From positions 49,251,924-49,315,923 of the forward strand of contig OX393581.1 in assembly GCA_947652605.1 (NCBI GenBank): a DNA stretch of 64,000 nt, written 5' to 3'. The position numbers and the translations under genes are program-made. Positions 13,265 through 26,893 of the stretch are shown here, one piece after another. The stretch is from Elmis aenea (Eukaryota > Arthropoda > Insecta > Coleoptera > Elmidae). How positions within the stretch are numbered: the stretch's first letter is position 1; every line of letters begins with the position of its first letter. The notes below the pieces were generated by a model. It saw only the letters and a program-made list of their open reading frames with translations, was not told where the DNA came from and searched no databases.

Positions 13265-13617
13265 GAAACAATTTCAATTATTGATTTGTATATCACAGAA
13301 ACAGTTTATCCATCGCCTCTTTACATGAATACAATTGTTTTGCATATGTCTTTCAATGAGCTGGTTTTAATTTTTAATAATTTCCTAAAAATACCGTGCT
13401 TTAGTTACTACATATGTTCCTTGAGCGACTATTTCTAAACAATTTTAATTATTGATTTGTATATCACAGGAACAGTTTATCCATCGCCTCTTTACATGAA
13501 TACAATTGTTTTGCATATGTCTTTCAATGAGCTGGTTTTAATTTTTAATAATTTCCTAAAAATACCGTGCTTTAGTTAATACATATGTTCCTTGAGCGAC
13601 TATTTCGAAACAATTTC

Positions 13618-16600
13618 AATTATTGATTTGTATATCACAGGAACAGTTTATCCATCGCCTCTTTACATGAATACAATTGTTTTGCATATGTCTTTCAATG
13701 AGCTGGTTTTAATTTTTAATAATTTCCTAAAAATGCCGTGCTTTAGTTAATACATATGTTCCTTGAGCGACTATTTCGAAACAATTTTAATTATTGATTT
13801 GTATATCACAGGAACAGTTTATCAATCGCCTCTTTACATGAATACAATTGTTTTGCATATGTCTTTCAATGAGCTGGTTTTAATTTTTAATAATTTCCTA
13901 AAAATACCGTGCTTTAGTTAATACATATGTTCCTTGAGCGACTATTTCGAAACAATTTTAATTATTGATTTGTATATCACAGAAACAGTTTATCCATCGC
14001 CACTTTACATGAATACAATTGTTTTGCATATGTCTTTTAATGAGCTGGTTTAAATTTTTAATAATTTCCTAAAAATACCGTGCTTTAGTTAATACATATG
14101 TTCCTTGAGCGACTATTTCGAAACAATTTTAATTATTGATTTGTATATCACAGAAACAGTTTATCCATCGCCTCTTTACATGAATACAATTGTTTTGCAT
14201 ATGTCTTTCAATGAGCTGGTTTTAATTTTTAATAATTTCCTAAAAATACCGTGCTTTAGTTAATACATATGTTCCTTGAGCGACTATTTCGAAACAATTT
14301 TAATTATTGATTTGTATATCACAGAAACAGTTTATCCATCGCCTCTTTACATGAATACAATTGTTTTGCATATGTCTTTCAATGAGCTGGTTTTAATTTT
14401 TAATAATTTCCTAAAAATACCGTGCTTTAGTTAATACATATGTTCCTTGAGCGACTATTTCGAAACAATTTTAATTATTGATTTGTATATCACAGAAACA
14501 GTTTATCCATCGCCTCTTTACATGAATACAATTGTTTTGAATATGTCTTTCAATGAGCTGGTTTTAATTTTTAATAATTTCCTAAAAATACCGTGCTTTA
14601 GTTAATACATATGTTCCTTGAGCGACTATTTCGAAACAATTTCAATTATTGATTTGTATATCACAGAAACAGTTTATCCATCGCCTCTTTACATGAATAC
14701 AATTGTTTTGCATATGTCTTTCAATGAGCTGGTTTTAATTTTTAATAATTTCCTAAAAATACCGTGCTTTAGTTAATACATATGTTCCTTGAGCGACTAT
14801 TTCTAAACAATTTTAATTATTGATTTGTATATCACAGGAACAGTTTATCCATCGCCTCTTTACATGAATACAATTGTTTTGCATATGTCTTTCAATGAGC
14901 TGGTTTTAATTTTTAATAATTTCCTAAAAATGCCGTGCTTTAGTTAATACATGTGTTCCTTGAGCGACTATTTCGAAACAATTTTAATTATTGATTTGTA
15001 TATCACAGGAACAGTTTATCCATCGCCTCTTTACATGAATACAATTGTTTTGCATATGTCTTTCAATGAGCTGGTTTTAATTTTTAATAATTTCCTAAAA
15101 ATACCGTGCTTTAGTTAATACATATGTTCCTTGAGCGACTATTTCGAAACAATTTTAATTATTGATTTGTATATCACAGAAACAGTTTATCCATCGCCAC
15201 TTTACATGAATACAATTGTTTTGCATATGTCTTTTAATGAGCTGGTTTAAATTTTTAATAATTTCCTAAAAATACCGTGCTTTAGTTAATACATATGTTC
15301 CTTGAGCGACTATTTCGAAACAATTTTAATTATTGATTTGTATATCACAGAAACAGTTTATCCATCGCCTCTTTACATGAATACAATTGTTTTGCATATG
15401 TCTTTCAATGAGCTGGTTTTAATTTTTAATAATTTCCTAAAAATACCGTGCTTTAGTTAATACATATGTTCCTTGAGCGACTATTTCTAAACAATTTTAA
15501 TTATTGATTTGTATATCACAGGAACAATTTATTCATCGCTTCTTTACATAAATACAATTGTTTTGCATATGTCTTTCAATGAGCTGGTTTTAATTTTTAA
15601 TAATTTCCTAAAAATACCGTGCTTTAGTTAATACATATGTTCCTTGAGCGACTATTTCTGAACAATTTTAATTATTGATTTGTATATCACAGGAACAGTT
15701 TATCCATCGCTTTTTTACATGAATACAATTGTTTTGCATATGTCTTTCAATGAGCTGGTTTTAATTTTTAATAATTTCCTAAAAATACCGTGCTTTAGTT
15801 AATACATATGTTCCTTGAGCGACTATTTCTGAACAATTTTAATTATTGATTTGTATATCACAGGAACAGTTTATCCATCGCCTCTTTACATGAATACAAT
15901 TGTTTTGCATATGTCTTTCAATGAGCTGGTTTTAATTTTTAATAATTTCCTAAAAATACCGTGCTTTAGTTAATACATATGTTCCTTGAGCGACTATTTC
16001 GAAACAATTTCAATTATTGATTTGTATATCACAGGAACAGTTTATCCATCGCCTCTTTACATGAATACAATTGTTTTGCATATGTCTTTCAATGAGCTGG
16101 TTTTAATTTTTAATAATTTCCTAAAAATACCGTGCTTTAGTTAATACATATGTTCCTTGAGCGACTATTTCGAAACAATTTTAATTATTGATTTGTATAT
16201 CACAGGAACAGTTTATCCATCGCCTCTTTACATGAATACAATTGTTTTGCATATGTCTTTCAATGAGCTGGTTTTAATTTTTAATAATTTCCTAAAAATA
16301 CCGTGCTTTAGTTAATACATATGTTCCTTGAGCGACTATTTCTAAACAATTTTAATTATTGATTTGTATATCACAGGAACAGTTTATCCATCGCCTCTTT
16401 ACATGAATACAATTGTTTTGCATATGTTTTTCAATGAGCTGGTTTTAATTTTTAATAATTTCCTAAAAATACCGTGCTTTAGTTAATACATATGTTCCTT
16501 GAGCGACTATTTCGAAAAAATTTTAATTATTGATTTGTATATCACAGGAACAGTTTATCCATCGCCTCTTTACATGAATACAATTGTTTTGCATATGTCT

Positions 16601-17026
16601 TTCAGTGAGCTGGTTTTAATTTTTAATAATTTCCTAAAAATACCGTGCTTTAGTTAATACATATGTTCCTTGAGCGACTATTTCTAAACAATTTTAATTA
16701 TTGATTTGTATATCACAGGAACAGTTTATCCATCGCCTCTTTACATGAATACAATTGTTTTGCATATGTCTTTCAATGAGCTGGTTTTAATTTTTAATAA
16801 TTTCCTAAAAATACCGTGCTTTAGTTACTACATATGTTCCTTGAGCGACTATTTCTAAACAATTTTAATTATTGATTTGTATATCACAGGAACAGTTTAT
16901 CCATCGCCTCTTTACATGAATACAATTGTTTTGCATATGTCTTTCAATGAGCTGGTTTTAATTTTTAATAATTTCCTAAAAATACCGTGCTTTAGTTAAT
17001 ACATATGTTCCTTGAGCGACTATTTC
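13618..17026 (+). repeat. 22-monomer higher-order unit, copy R2
   Basis: Second copy of the 22-monomer unit, 3,762 bp after R1. The monomer order is the same throughout, including the 52G monomer without 73G near 13735, which is an uncommon combination. Private changes include GTTTTGAATATG near 14535, where R1 has GCATATG. Its last 420 bp also belong to block B copy 3, so R2 runs directly into that block, whereas R1 is followed by two other monomers (13265-13617). Confidence 0.92.
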
Positions 17027-18049
17027 TGAACAATTTTAATTATTGATTTGTATATCACAGGAACAGTTTATCCATCACCTCTTTACATGAATACAATTGT
17101 TTTGCATATGTCTTTCAAAGAGATGGTTTTAATTTTTAATAATTTCCTAAAAATACCGTGCTTTAGTTAATACATATGTTCCTTGAGCGACTATTTCGAA
17201 ACAATTTCAATTATTGATTTGTATATCACAGGAACAGTTTATCCATCGCCTCTTTACATGAATACAATTGTTTTGCATATGTCTTTCAATGAGCTGGTTT
17301 TAATTTTTAATAATTTCCTAAAAATACCGTGCTTTAGTTAATACATATGTTCCTTGAGCGACTATTTCGAAACAATTTTAATTATTGATTTGTATATCAC
17401 AGAAACAGTTTATCCATCGCCTCTTTACATGAATACAATTGTTTTGCATATGTCTTTCAATGAGCTGGTTTTAATTTTTAATCATTTCCTAAAAATACCG
17501 TGCTTTAGTTAATACATATGTTCCTTGAGCGACTATTTCGAAACAATTTTAATTATTGATTTGTATATCACAGGAACAGTTTATCCATCGCCTCTTTACA
17601 TGAATACAATTGTTTTGCATGTCTTTCAATGAGCTGGTTTTAATTTTTAATCATTTCCTAAAAATACCGTGCTTTAGTTAATACATATGTACCTTGAGCG
17701 ACTATTTCGAAACAATTTTAATTATTGATTTGTATATCACAGGAAGAGTTTATCCTTCGCATCTTTACATGAAAAAATTTGTTTTGCATATGTCTTTCAA
17801 TGAGCTGGTTTTAATTTTTAATAATTTCCTAAAAATGCCGTGCTTTTGTTAATACATGTGTTCCTTGAGCGACTATTTCGAAAAAATTTTAATTATTGAT
17901 TTGTATATCACAGGAACAGTTTATCCATCGCCTCTTTACATGAATACAATTGTTTTGCATATGTCTTTCAATGAGCTGGTTTTAATTTTTAATAATTTCC
18001 TAAAAATACCGTGCTTTAGTTAATACATATGTTCCTTGAGCGACTATTT
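16605..18049 (+). repeat. Block B, copy 3
   Basis: Matches 4466-5910 with the same order of rare markers: 67C at 16830, 95T/96G, 145A at 17077, AAAGAGATGG near 17117, a 2-bp deletion at 17617, two monomers with TTAATCATTTCC near 17480 and 17648, GTACCTTGAG near 17689, and CCTTCGCATC near 17753. A further private change is GCTTTTGTT for GCTTTAGTT near 17842. The first 420 bp overlap R2. Confidence 0.85.
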
Positions 18050-19240
18050 CTAAACAATTTTAATTATTGATTTGTATATCACAGGAACAATTTATCCATC
18101 GCTTCTTTACATGAATACAATTGTTTTGCATATGTCTTTCAATGAGCTGGTTTTAATTTTTAATAATTTCCTAAAAATACCGTGCTTTAGTTAATACATA
18201 TGTTCCTTGAGCGACTATTTCTAAACAATTTTAATTATTGATTTGTATATCACAGGAACAGTTTATCCATCGCTTTTTTACATGAATACAATTGTTTTGC
18301 ATATGTCTTTCAATGAGCTGGTTTTAATTTTTAATAATTTCGTAAATATACCGTGCTTTAGTTAATACATATGTTCCTTGAGCGACTATTTCGAAACAAT
18401 TTTAATTATTGATTTGTATATCACAGGAAGAGTTTATCCTTCGCATCTTTACATGAAAAAAATTGTTTTGCATATGTCTTTCAATGAGCTGGTTTTAATT
18501 TTTAATAATTTCCTAAAAATACCGTGCTTTAGTTAATACATATGTTCCTTGAGCGACTATTTCTGAACAATTTTAATTATTGATTTGTATATCACAGGAA
18601 CAGTTTATCCATCGCCTCTTTACATTACTACAATTGTTTTGCATATGTCTTTCAATGAGCTGGTTTTAATTTTTAATAATTTCCTAAAAATACCGTGCTT
18701 TAGTTAATACATATGTTCCTTGAGCGACTATTTCGAAACAATTTCAATTATTGATTTGTATATCACAGGAACAGTTTATCCATCGCCTCTTTACATGAAT
18801 ACAATTGTTTTGCATATGTCTTTCAATGAGCTGGTTTTAATTTTTAATAATTTCCTAAAAATACCGTGCTTTAGTTAATACATATGTTCCTTGAGCGACT
18901 ATTTCTAAACAATTTTAATTATTGATTTGTATATCACAGGAACAGTTTATCCATCGCCTCTTTACATGAATACAATTGTTTTGCATATGTCTTTCAATGA
19001 GCTGGTTTTAATTTTTAATAATTTCCTAAAAATACCGTGCTTTAGTTAATACATATGTTCCTTGAGCGACTATTTCTACACAATTTTAATTATTGATTTG
19101 TATATCACAGGAACAGTTTATCCATCGCCTCTTTACATGAATACAATTGTTTTGCATATGTCTTTCAATGAGCTGGTTTTAATTTTTAATAATTTCCTAA
19201 AAATACCGTGCTTTAGTTAATACATATGTTCCTTGAGCGA
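18050..19240 (+). repeat. Mixed monomers between block B and the second W-Z-V zone
   Basis: About seven monomers with no clear higher-order register. They include a 134A/147T monomer near 18088, a 147T/149T monomer near 18272, TTTCGTAAATATA near 18339, another copy of CCTTCGCATC with an A-rich p157-163 near 18439, and a p157-160 change near 18625 whose only other occurrence is near 499. The mixture suggests short exchange tracts from several parts of the array. No gene is present. Confidence 0.8.
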
Positions 19241-22200
19241 CTATTTCGAAACAATTTCAATTATTGATTTGTATATCACAGAAACAGTTTATCCATCGCC
19301 TCTTTACATGAATACAATTGTTTTGCATATGTCTTTCAATGAGCTGGTTTTAATTTTTAATAATTTCCTAAAAATACCGTGCTTTAGTTAATACATATGT
19401 TCCTTGAGCGACTATTTCGAAACAATTTCAATTATTGATTTGTATATCACAGAAACAGTTTATCCATCGCCTCTTTACATGAATACAATTGTTTTGCATA
19501 TGTCTTTCAATGAGCTGGTTTTAATTTTTAATAATTTCCTAAAAATACCGTGCTTTAGTTAATACATATGTTCCTTGAGCGACTATTTCTAAACAATTTT
19601 AATTATTGATTTGTATATCACAGGAACAGTTTATCCATCGCCTCTTTACATGAATACAATTGTTTTGCATATGTCTTTCAATGAGCTGGTTTTAATTTTT
19701 AATAATTTCCTAAAAATGCCGTGCTTTAGTTAATACATGTGTTCCTTGAGCGACTATTTCGAAACAATTTTAATTATTGATTTGTATATCACAGGAACAG
19801 TTTATCCATCGCCTCTTTACATGAATACAATTGTTTTGCATATGTCTTTCAATGAGCTGGTTTTAATTTTTAATAATTTCCTAAAAATACCGTGCTTTAG
19901 TTAATACATATGTTCCTTGAGCGACTATTTCGAAACAATTTCAATTATTGATTTGTATATCACAGAAACAGTTTATCCATCGCCTCTTTACATGAATACA
20001 ATTGTTTTGCATATGTCTTTCAATGAGCTGGTTTTAATTTTTAATAATTTCCTAAAAATACCGTGCTTTAGTTAATACATATGTTCCTTGAGCGACTATT
20101 TCTAAACAATTTTAATTATTGATTTGTATATCACAGGAACAGTTTATCCATCGCCTCTTTACATGAATACAATTGTTTTGCATATGTCTTTCAATGAGCT
20201 GGTTTTAATTTTTAATAATTTCCTAAAAGAGCCGTGCTTTAGTTAATACATGTGTTCCTTGAGCGACTATTTCGAAACAATTTTAATTATTGATTTGTAT
20301 ATCACAGGAACAGTTTATCCATCGCCTCTTTACATGAATACAATTGTTTTGCATATGTCTTTCAATGAGCTGGTTTTAATTTTTAATAATTTCCTAAAAA
20401 TACCGTGCTTTAGTTAATACATATGTTCCTTGAGCGACTATTTCGAAACAATTTTAATTATTGATTTGTATATCACAGAAACAGTTTATCCATCGCCACT
20501 TTACATGAATACAATTGTTTTGCATATGTCTTTTAATGAGCTGGTTTAAATTTTTAATAATTTCCTAAAAATACCGTGCTTTAGTTAATACATATGTTCC
20601 TTGAGCGACTATTTCGAAACAATTTTAATTATTGATTTGTATATCACAGAAACAGTTTATCCATCGCCTCTTTACATGAATACAATTGTTTTGCATATGT
20701 CTTTCAATGAGCTGGTTTTAATTTTTAATAATTTCCTAAAAATACCGTGCTTTAGTTAATACATATGTTCCTTGAGCGACTATTTCTAAACAATTTTAAT
20801 TATTGATTTGTATATCACAGGAACAGTTTATCCATCGCCTCTTTACATGAATACAATTGTTTTGCATATGTCTTTCAATGAGCTGGTTTTAATTTTTAAT
20901 AATTTCCTAAAAATACCGTGCTTTAGTTAATACATATGTTCCTTGAGCGACTATTTCGAAACAATTTTAATTATTGATTTGTATATCACAGAAACAGTTT
21001 ATCCATCGCCACTTTACATGAATAAAATTGTTTTGCATATGTCTTTTAATGAGCTGGTTTAAATTTTTAATAATTTCCTAAAAATACCGTGCTTTAGTTA
21101 ATACATATGTTCCTTGAGCGACTATTTCGAAACAATTTTAATTATTGATTTGTATATCACAGAAACAGTTTATCCATCGCCTCTTTACATGAATACAATT
21201 GTTTTGCATATGTCTTTCAATGAGCTGGTTTTAATTTTTAATAATTTCCTAAAAATACCGTGCTTTAGTTAATACATATGTTCCTTGAGCGACTATTTCT
21301 AAACAATTTTAATTATTGATTTGTATATCACAGGAACAGTTTATCCATCGCCTCTTTACATGAATACAATTGTTTTGCATATGTCTTTCAATGAGCTGGT
21401 TTTAATTTTTAATAATTTCCTAAAAATACCGTGCTTTAGTTAATACATATGTTCCTTGAGCGACTATTTCGAAACAATTTCAATTATTGATTTGTATATC
21501 ACAGAAACAGTTTATCCATCGCCTCTTTACATGAATACAATTGTTTTGCATATGTCTTTCAATGAGCTGGTTTTAATTTTTAATAATTTCCTAAAAATAC
21601 CGTGCTTTAGTTAATACATATGTTCCTTGAGCGACTATTTCTAAACAATTTTAATTATTGATTTGTATATCACAGGAACAGTTTATCCATCGCCTCTTTA
21701 CATGAATACAATTGTTTTGCATATGTCTTTCAATGAGCTGGTTTTAATTTTTAATAATTTCCTAAAAATACCGTGCTTTAGTTAATACATATGTTCCTTG
21801 AGCGACTATTTCGAAACCATTTTAATTATTGATTTGTATATCACAGAAACAGTTTATCCATCGCCACTTTACATGAATACAATTGTTTTGCATATGTCTT
21901 TTAATGAGCTGGTTTAAATTTTTAATAATTTCCTAAAAATACCGTGCTTTAGTTAATACATATGTTCCTTGAGCGACTATTTCGAAACAATTTTAATTAT
22001 TGATTTGTATATCACAGAAACAGTTTATCCATCGCCTCTTTACATGAATACAATTGTTTTGCATATGTCTTTCAATGAGCTGGTTTTAATTTTTAATAAT
22101 TTCCTAAAAATACCGTGCTTTAGTTAATACATATGTTCCTTGAGCGACTATTTCTAAACAATTTTAATTATTGATTTGTATATCACAGGAACAGTTTATC

Positions 22201-22258
22201 CATCGCCTCTTTACATGAATACAATTGTTTTGCATATGTCTTTCAATGAGCTGGTTTT
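19241..22258 (+). repeat. Transition from W-Z-V to X-Y-Z trimers
   Basis: 105C marks at 19258, 19429 and 19942 show W-Z-V order, with 513 bp between the last two. From 20498, 148A marks of X monomers appear at 20498, 21011 and 21866, spaced 513 and 855 bp, and each is followed by 13T and 27A in the next monomer, then Y and Z. Private changes include AAAGAGCCG near 20226, AATAAAATTG near 21020 and CGAAACCATT near 21822. This is where the X-Y-Z order that dominates the rest of the window begins. Confidence 0.82.
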
Positions 22259-25200
22259 AATTTTTAATAATTTCCTAAAAATACCGTGCTTTAGTTAATA
22301 CATATGTTCCTTGAGCGACTATTTCGAAACAATTTTAATTATTGATTTGTATATCACAGAAACAGTTTATCCATCGCCTCTTTACATGAATACAATTGTT
22401 TTGCATATGTCTTTCAATGAGCTGGTTTTAATTTTTAATAATTTCCTAAAAATACCGCGCTTTAGTTAATACATATGTTCCTTGAGCGACTATTTCAAAA
22501 CAATTTTAATTATTGATTTGTATATCACAGAAACAGTTTATCCATCGCCACTTTACATGAATACAATTGTTTTGCATATGTCTTTTAATGAGCTGGTTTA
22601 AATTTTTAATACTTTCCTAAAAATACCGTGCTTTAGTTAATACATATGTTCCTTGAGCGACTATTTCGAAACAATTTTAATTATTGATTTGTATATCACA
22701 GAAACAGTTTATCCATCGCCTCTTTACATGAATACAATTGTTTTGCATATGTCTTTCAATGAGCTGGTTTTAATTTTTAATAATTTCCTAAAAATACCGT
22801 GCTTTAGTTAATACATATGTTCCTTGAGCGACTATTTCGAAACAATTTTAATTATTGATTTGTATATCACAGGAACAGTTTATCCATCGCCTCTTTACAT
22901 GAATACAATTGTTTTGCATATGTCTTTCAATGAGCTGGTTTTAATTTTTAATAATTTCCTAAAAATACCGTGCTTTAGTTAATACATGTGTTCCTTGAAC
23001 GACTATTTCGAAACAATTTTAATTATTGATTTGTATATCACAGGAACAGTTTATCCATCGCCACTTTACATGAATACAATTGTTTTGCATATGTCTTTTA
23101 ATGAGCTGGTTTAAATTTTTAATAATTTCCTAAAAATACCGTGCTTTAGTTAATACATATGTTCCTTGAGCGACTATTTCGAAACAATTTTAATTATTGA
23201 TTTGTATATCACAGAAACAGTTTATCCATCGCCTCTTTACATGAATACAATTGTTTTGCATATGTCTTTCAATGAGCTGGTTTTAATTTTTAATAATTTC
23301 CTAAAAATACCGCGCTTTAGTTAATACATATGTTCCTTGAGCGACTATTTCTAAACAATTTTAATTATTGATTTGTATATCACAGGAACAGTTTATCCAT
23401 CGCCTCTTTACATGAATACAATTGTTTTGCATATGTCTTTCAATGAGCTGGTTTTAATTTTTAATAATTTCCCAAAAATACCGTGCTTTAGTTAATACAT
23501 ATGTTCCTTGAGCGACTATTTCGAAACAATTTCAATTATTGATTTGTATATCACAGAAACAGTTTATCCATCGCCTCTTTACATGAATACAATTGTTTTG
23601 CATATGTCTTTCAATGAGCTGGTTTTAATTTTTAATAATTTCCTAAAAATGCCGTGCTTTAGTTAATACATGTGTTCCTTGAGCGACTATTTCGAAACAA
23701 TTTTAATTATTGATTTGTATATCACAGGAACAGTTTATCCATCGCCTCTTTACATGAATACAATTGTTTTGCATATGTCTTTTAATGAGCTGGTTTAAAT
23801 TTTTAATAATTTCCTAAAAATACCGTGCTTTAGTTAATACATATGTTCCTTGAGCGACTATTTCGAAACAATTTTAATTATTGATTTGTATATCACAGAA
23901 ACAGTTTATCCATCGCCTCTTTACATGAATACAATTGTTTTGCATATGTCTTTCAATGAGCTGGTTTTAATTTTTAATAATTTCCTAAAAATACCGTGCT
24001 TTAGTTAATACATATGTTCCTTGAGCGACTATTTCTAAACAATTTTAATTATTGATTTGTATATCACAGGAACAGTTTATCCATCGCCTCTTTACATGAA
24101 TACAATTGTTTTGCATATGTCTTTCAATGAGCTGGTTTTAATTTTTAATAATTTCCTAAAAATACCGTGCTTTAGTTAATACATATGTTCCTTGAGCGAC
24201 TATTTCGAAACAATTTTAATTATTGATTTGTATATCACAGAAACAGTTTATCCATCGCCACTTTACGTGAATACAATTGTTTTGCATATGTCTTTTAATG
24301 AGCTGGTTTAAATTTTTAATAATTTCCTAAAAATACCGTGCTTTAGTTAATACATATGTTCCTTGAGCGACTATTTCGAAACAATTTTAATTATTGATTT
24401 GTATATCACAGAAACAGTTTATCCATCGCCTCTTTACATGAATACAATTGTTTTGCATATGTCTTTCAATGAGCTGGTTTTAATTTTTAATAATTTCCTA
24501 AAAATACCGTGCTTTAGTTAATACATATGTTCCTTGAGCGACTATTTCTAAACAATTTTAATTATTGATTTGTATATCACAGGAACAGTTTATCCATCGC
24601 CTCTTTACATGAATACAATTGTTTTGCATATGTCTTTCAATGAGCTGGTTTTAATTTTTAATAATTTCCTAAAAATACCGTGCTTTAGTTAATACATATG
24701 TTCCTTGAGCGACTATTTCTAAACAATTTTAATTATTGATTTGTATATCACAGGAACAGTTTATCCATCGCCTCTTTACATGAATACAATTGTTTTGCAT
24801 ATGTCTTTCAATGAGCTGGTTTTAATTTTTAATAATTTCCTAAAAATACCGTGCTTTAGTTAATACATATGTTCCTTGAGCGACTATTTCGAAACAATTT
24901 TAATTATTGATTTGTATATCACAGAAACAGTTTATCCATCGCCTCTTTACATGAATACAATTGTTTTGCATATGTCTTTCAATGAGCTGGTTTTAATTTT
25001 TAATAATTTCCTAAAAATACCGTGCTTTAGTTAATACATATGTTCCTTGAGCGACTATTTCTAAACAATTTTAATTATTGATTTGTATATCACAGGAACA
25101 GTTTATCCATCGCCTCTTTACATGAATACAATTGTTTTGCATATGTCTTTCAATGAGCTGGTTTTAATTTTTAATAATTTCCTAAAAATACCGTGCTTTA

Positions 25201-26373
25201 GTTAATACATGTGTTCCTTGAGCGACTATTTCGAAACAATTTTAATTATTGATTTGTATATCACAGAAACAGTTTATCCATCGCCACTTTACATGAATAC
25301 AATTGTTTTGCATATGTCTTTTAATGAGCTGGTTTAAATTTTTAATACTTTCCTAAAAATACCGTGCTTTAGTTAATACATATGTTCCTTGAGCGACTAT
25401 TTCGAAACAATTTTAATTATTGATTTGTATATCACAGAAACAGTTTATCCATCGCCTCTTTACATGAATACAATTGTTTTGCATATGTCTTTCAATGAGC
25501 TGGTTTTAATTTTTAATAATTTCCTAAAAATACCGTGCTTTAGTTAATACATGTGTTCCTTGAGCGACTATTTCGAAACAATTTTAATTATTGATTTGTA
25601 TATCACAGAAACAGTTTATCCATCGCCACTTTACATGAATACAATTGTTTTGCATATGTCTTTCAATGAGCTGGTTTTAATTTTTAATAATTTCCTAAAA
25701 ATACCGTGCTTTAGTTAATACATGTGTTCCTTGAGCGACTATTTCGAAACAATTTTAATTATTGATTTGTATATCACAGAAACAGTTTATCCATCGCCAC
25801 TTTACATGAATACAATTGTTTTGCATATGTCTTTCAATGAGCTGGTTTTAATTTTTAATAATTTCCTAAAAATACCGTGCTTTAGTTAATACATATGTTC
25901 CTTGAGCGTCTATTTCGAAACAATTTTAATTATTGATTTGTATATCACAGAAACAGTTTATCCATCGCCTCTTTACATGAATACAATTGTTTTGCATATG
26001 TCTTTTAATGAGCTGGTTTAAATTTTTAATAATTTCCTAAAAATACCGTGCTTTAGTTAATACATATGTTCCTTGAGCGACTATTTCGAAACAATTTTAA
26101 TTATTGATTTGTATATCACAGAAACAGTTTATCCATCGCCTCTTTACATGAATACAATTGTTTTGCATATGTCTTTCAATGAGCTGGTTTTAATTTTTAA
26201 TAATTTCCTAAAAATACCGCGCTTTAGTTAATACATATGTTCCTTGAGCGACTATTTCGAAACAATTTTAATTATTGATTTGTATATCACAGAAACAGTT
26301 TATCCATCGCCACTTTACATGAATACAATTGTTTTGCATATGTCTTTTAATGAGCTGGTTTAAATTTTTAATA

Positions 26374-26893
26374 CTTTCCTAAAAATACCGTGCTTTAGTT
26401 AATACATATGTTCCTTGAGCGACTATTTCGAAACAATTTTAATTATTGATTTGTATATCACAGAAACAGTTTATCCATCGCCACTTTACATGAATACAAT
26501 TGTTTTGCATATGTCTTTTAATGAGCTGGTTTAAATTTTTAATACTTTCCTAAAAATACCGTGCTTTAGTTAATACATATGTTCCTTGAGCGACTATTTC
26601 GAAACAATTTTAATTATTGATTTGTATATCACAGAAACAGTTTATCCATCGCCTCTTTACATGAATACAATTGTTTTGCATATGTCTTTCAATGAGCTGG
26701 TTTTAATTTTTAATAATTTCCTAAAAATACCGCGCTTTAGTTAATACATATGTTCCTTGAGCGACTATTTCGAAACAATTTTAATTATTGATTTGTATAT
26801 CACAGAAACAGTTTATCCATCGCCACTTTACATGAATACAATTGTTTTGCATATGTCTTTTAATGAGCTGGTTTAAATTTTTAATACTTTCCT
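26374..26893 (+). repeat. Repeated X monomers with 39C
   Basis: Monomers whose A/T block reads AATACTTT instead of AATAATTT (39C) follow 148A/13T/27A marks near 26374, 26545 and 26887. The third also has CCTTAAAA in place of CCTAAAAA at 26891. The set is reproduced near 46555-47072 and 59212-59729 at offsets of 20,181 and 32,838 bp. The 36968-41082 copy lacks it because that copy was cut at 41082. It is one of the best landmarks for ordering the duplications. Confidence 0.88.

Noticed and set aside
13250..13438. 62-codon open frame starting with TTG
   Set aside because: It consists of satellite sequence in one of the monomer frames, begins after a TAA at 13235-13237 and ends at the TAA of a 95T monomer. 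It is open only because a 95G monomer precedes a 67C monomer, which changes the usual TAA at p65-67 to TAC. It has no recognisable domain, no ATG at its start and no conservation beyond that of the array.
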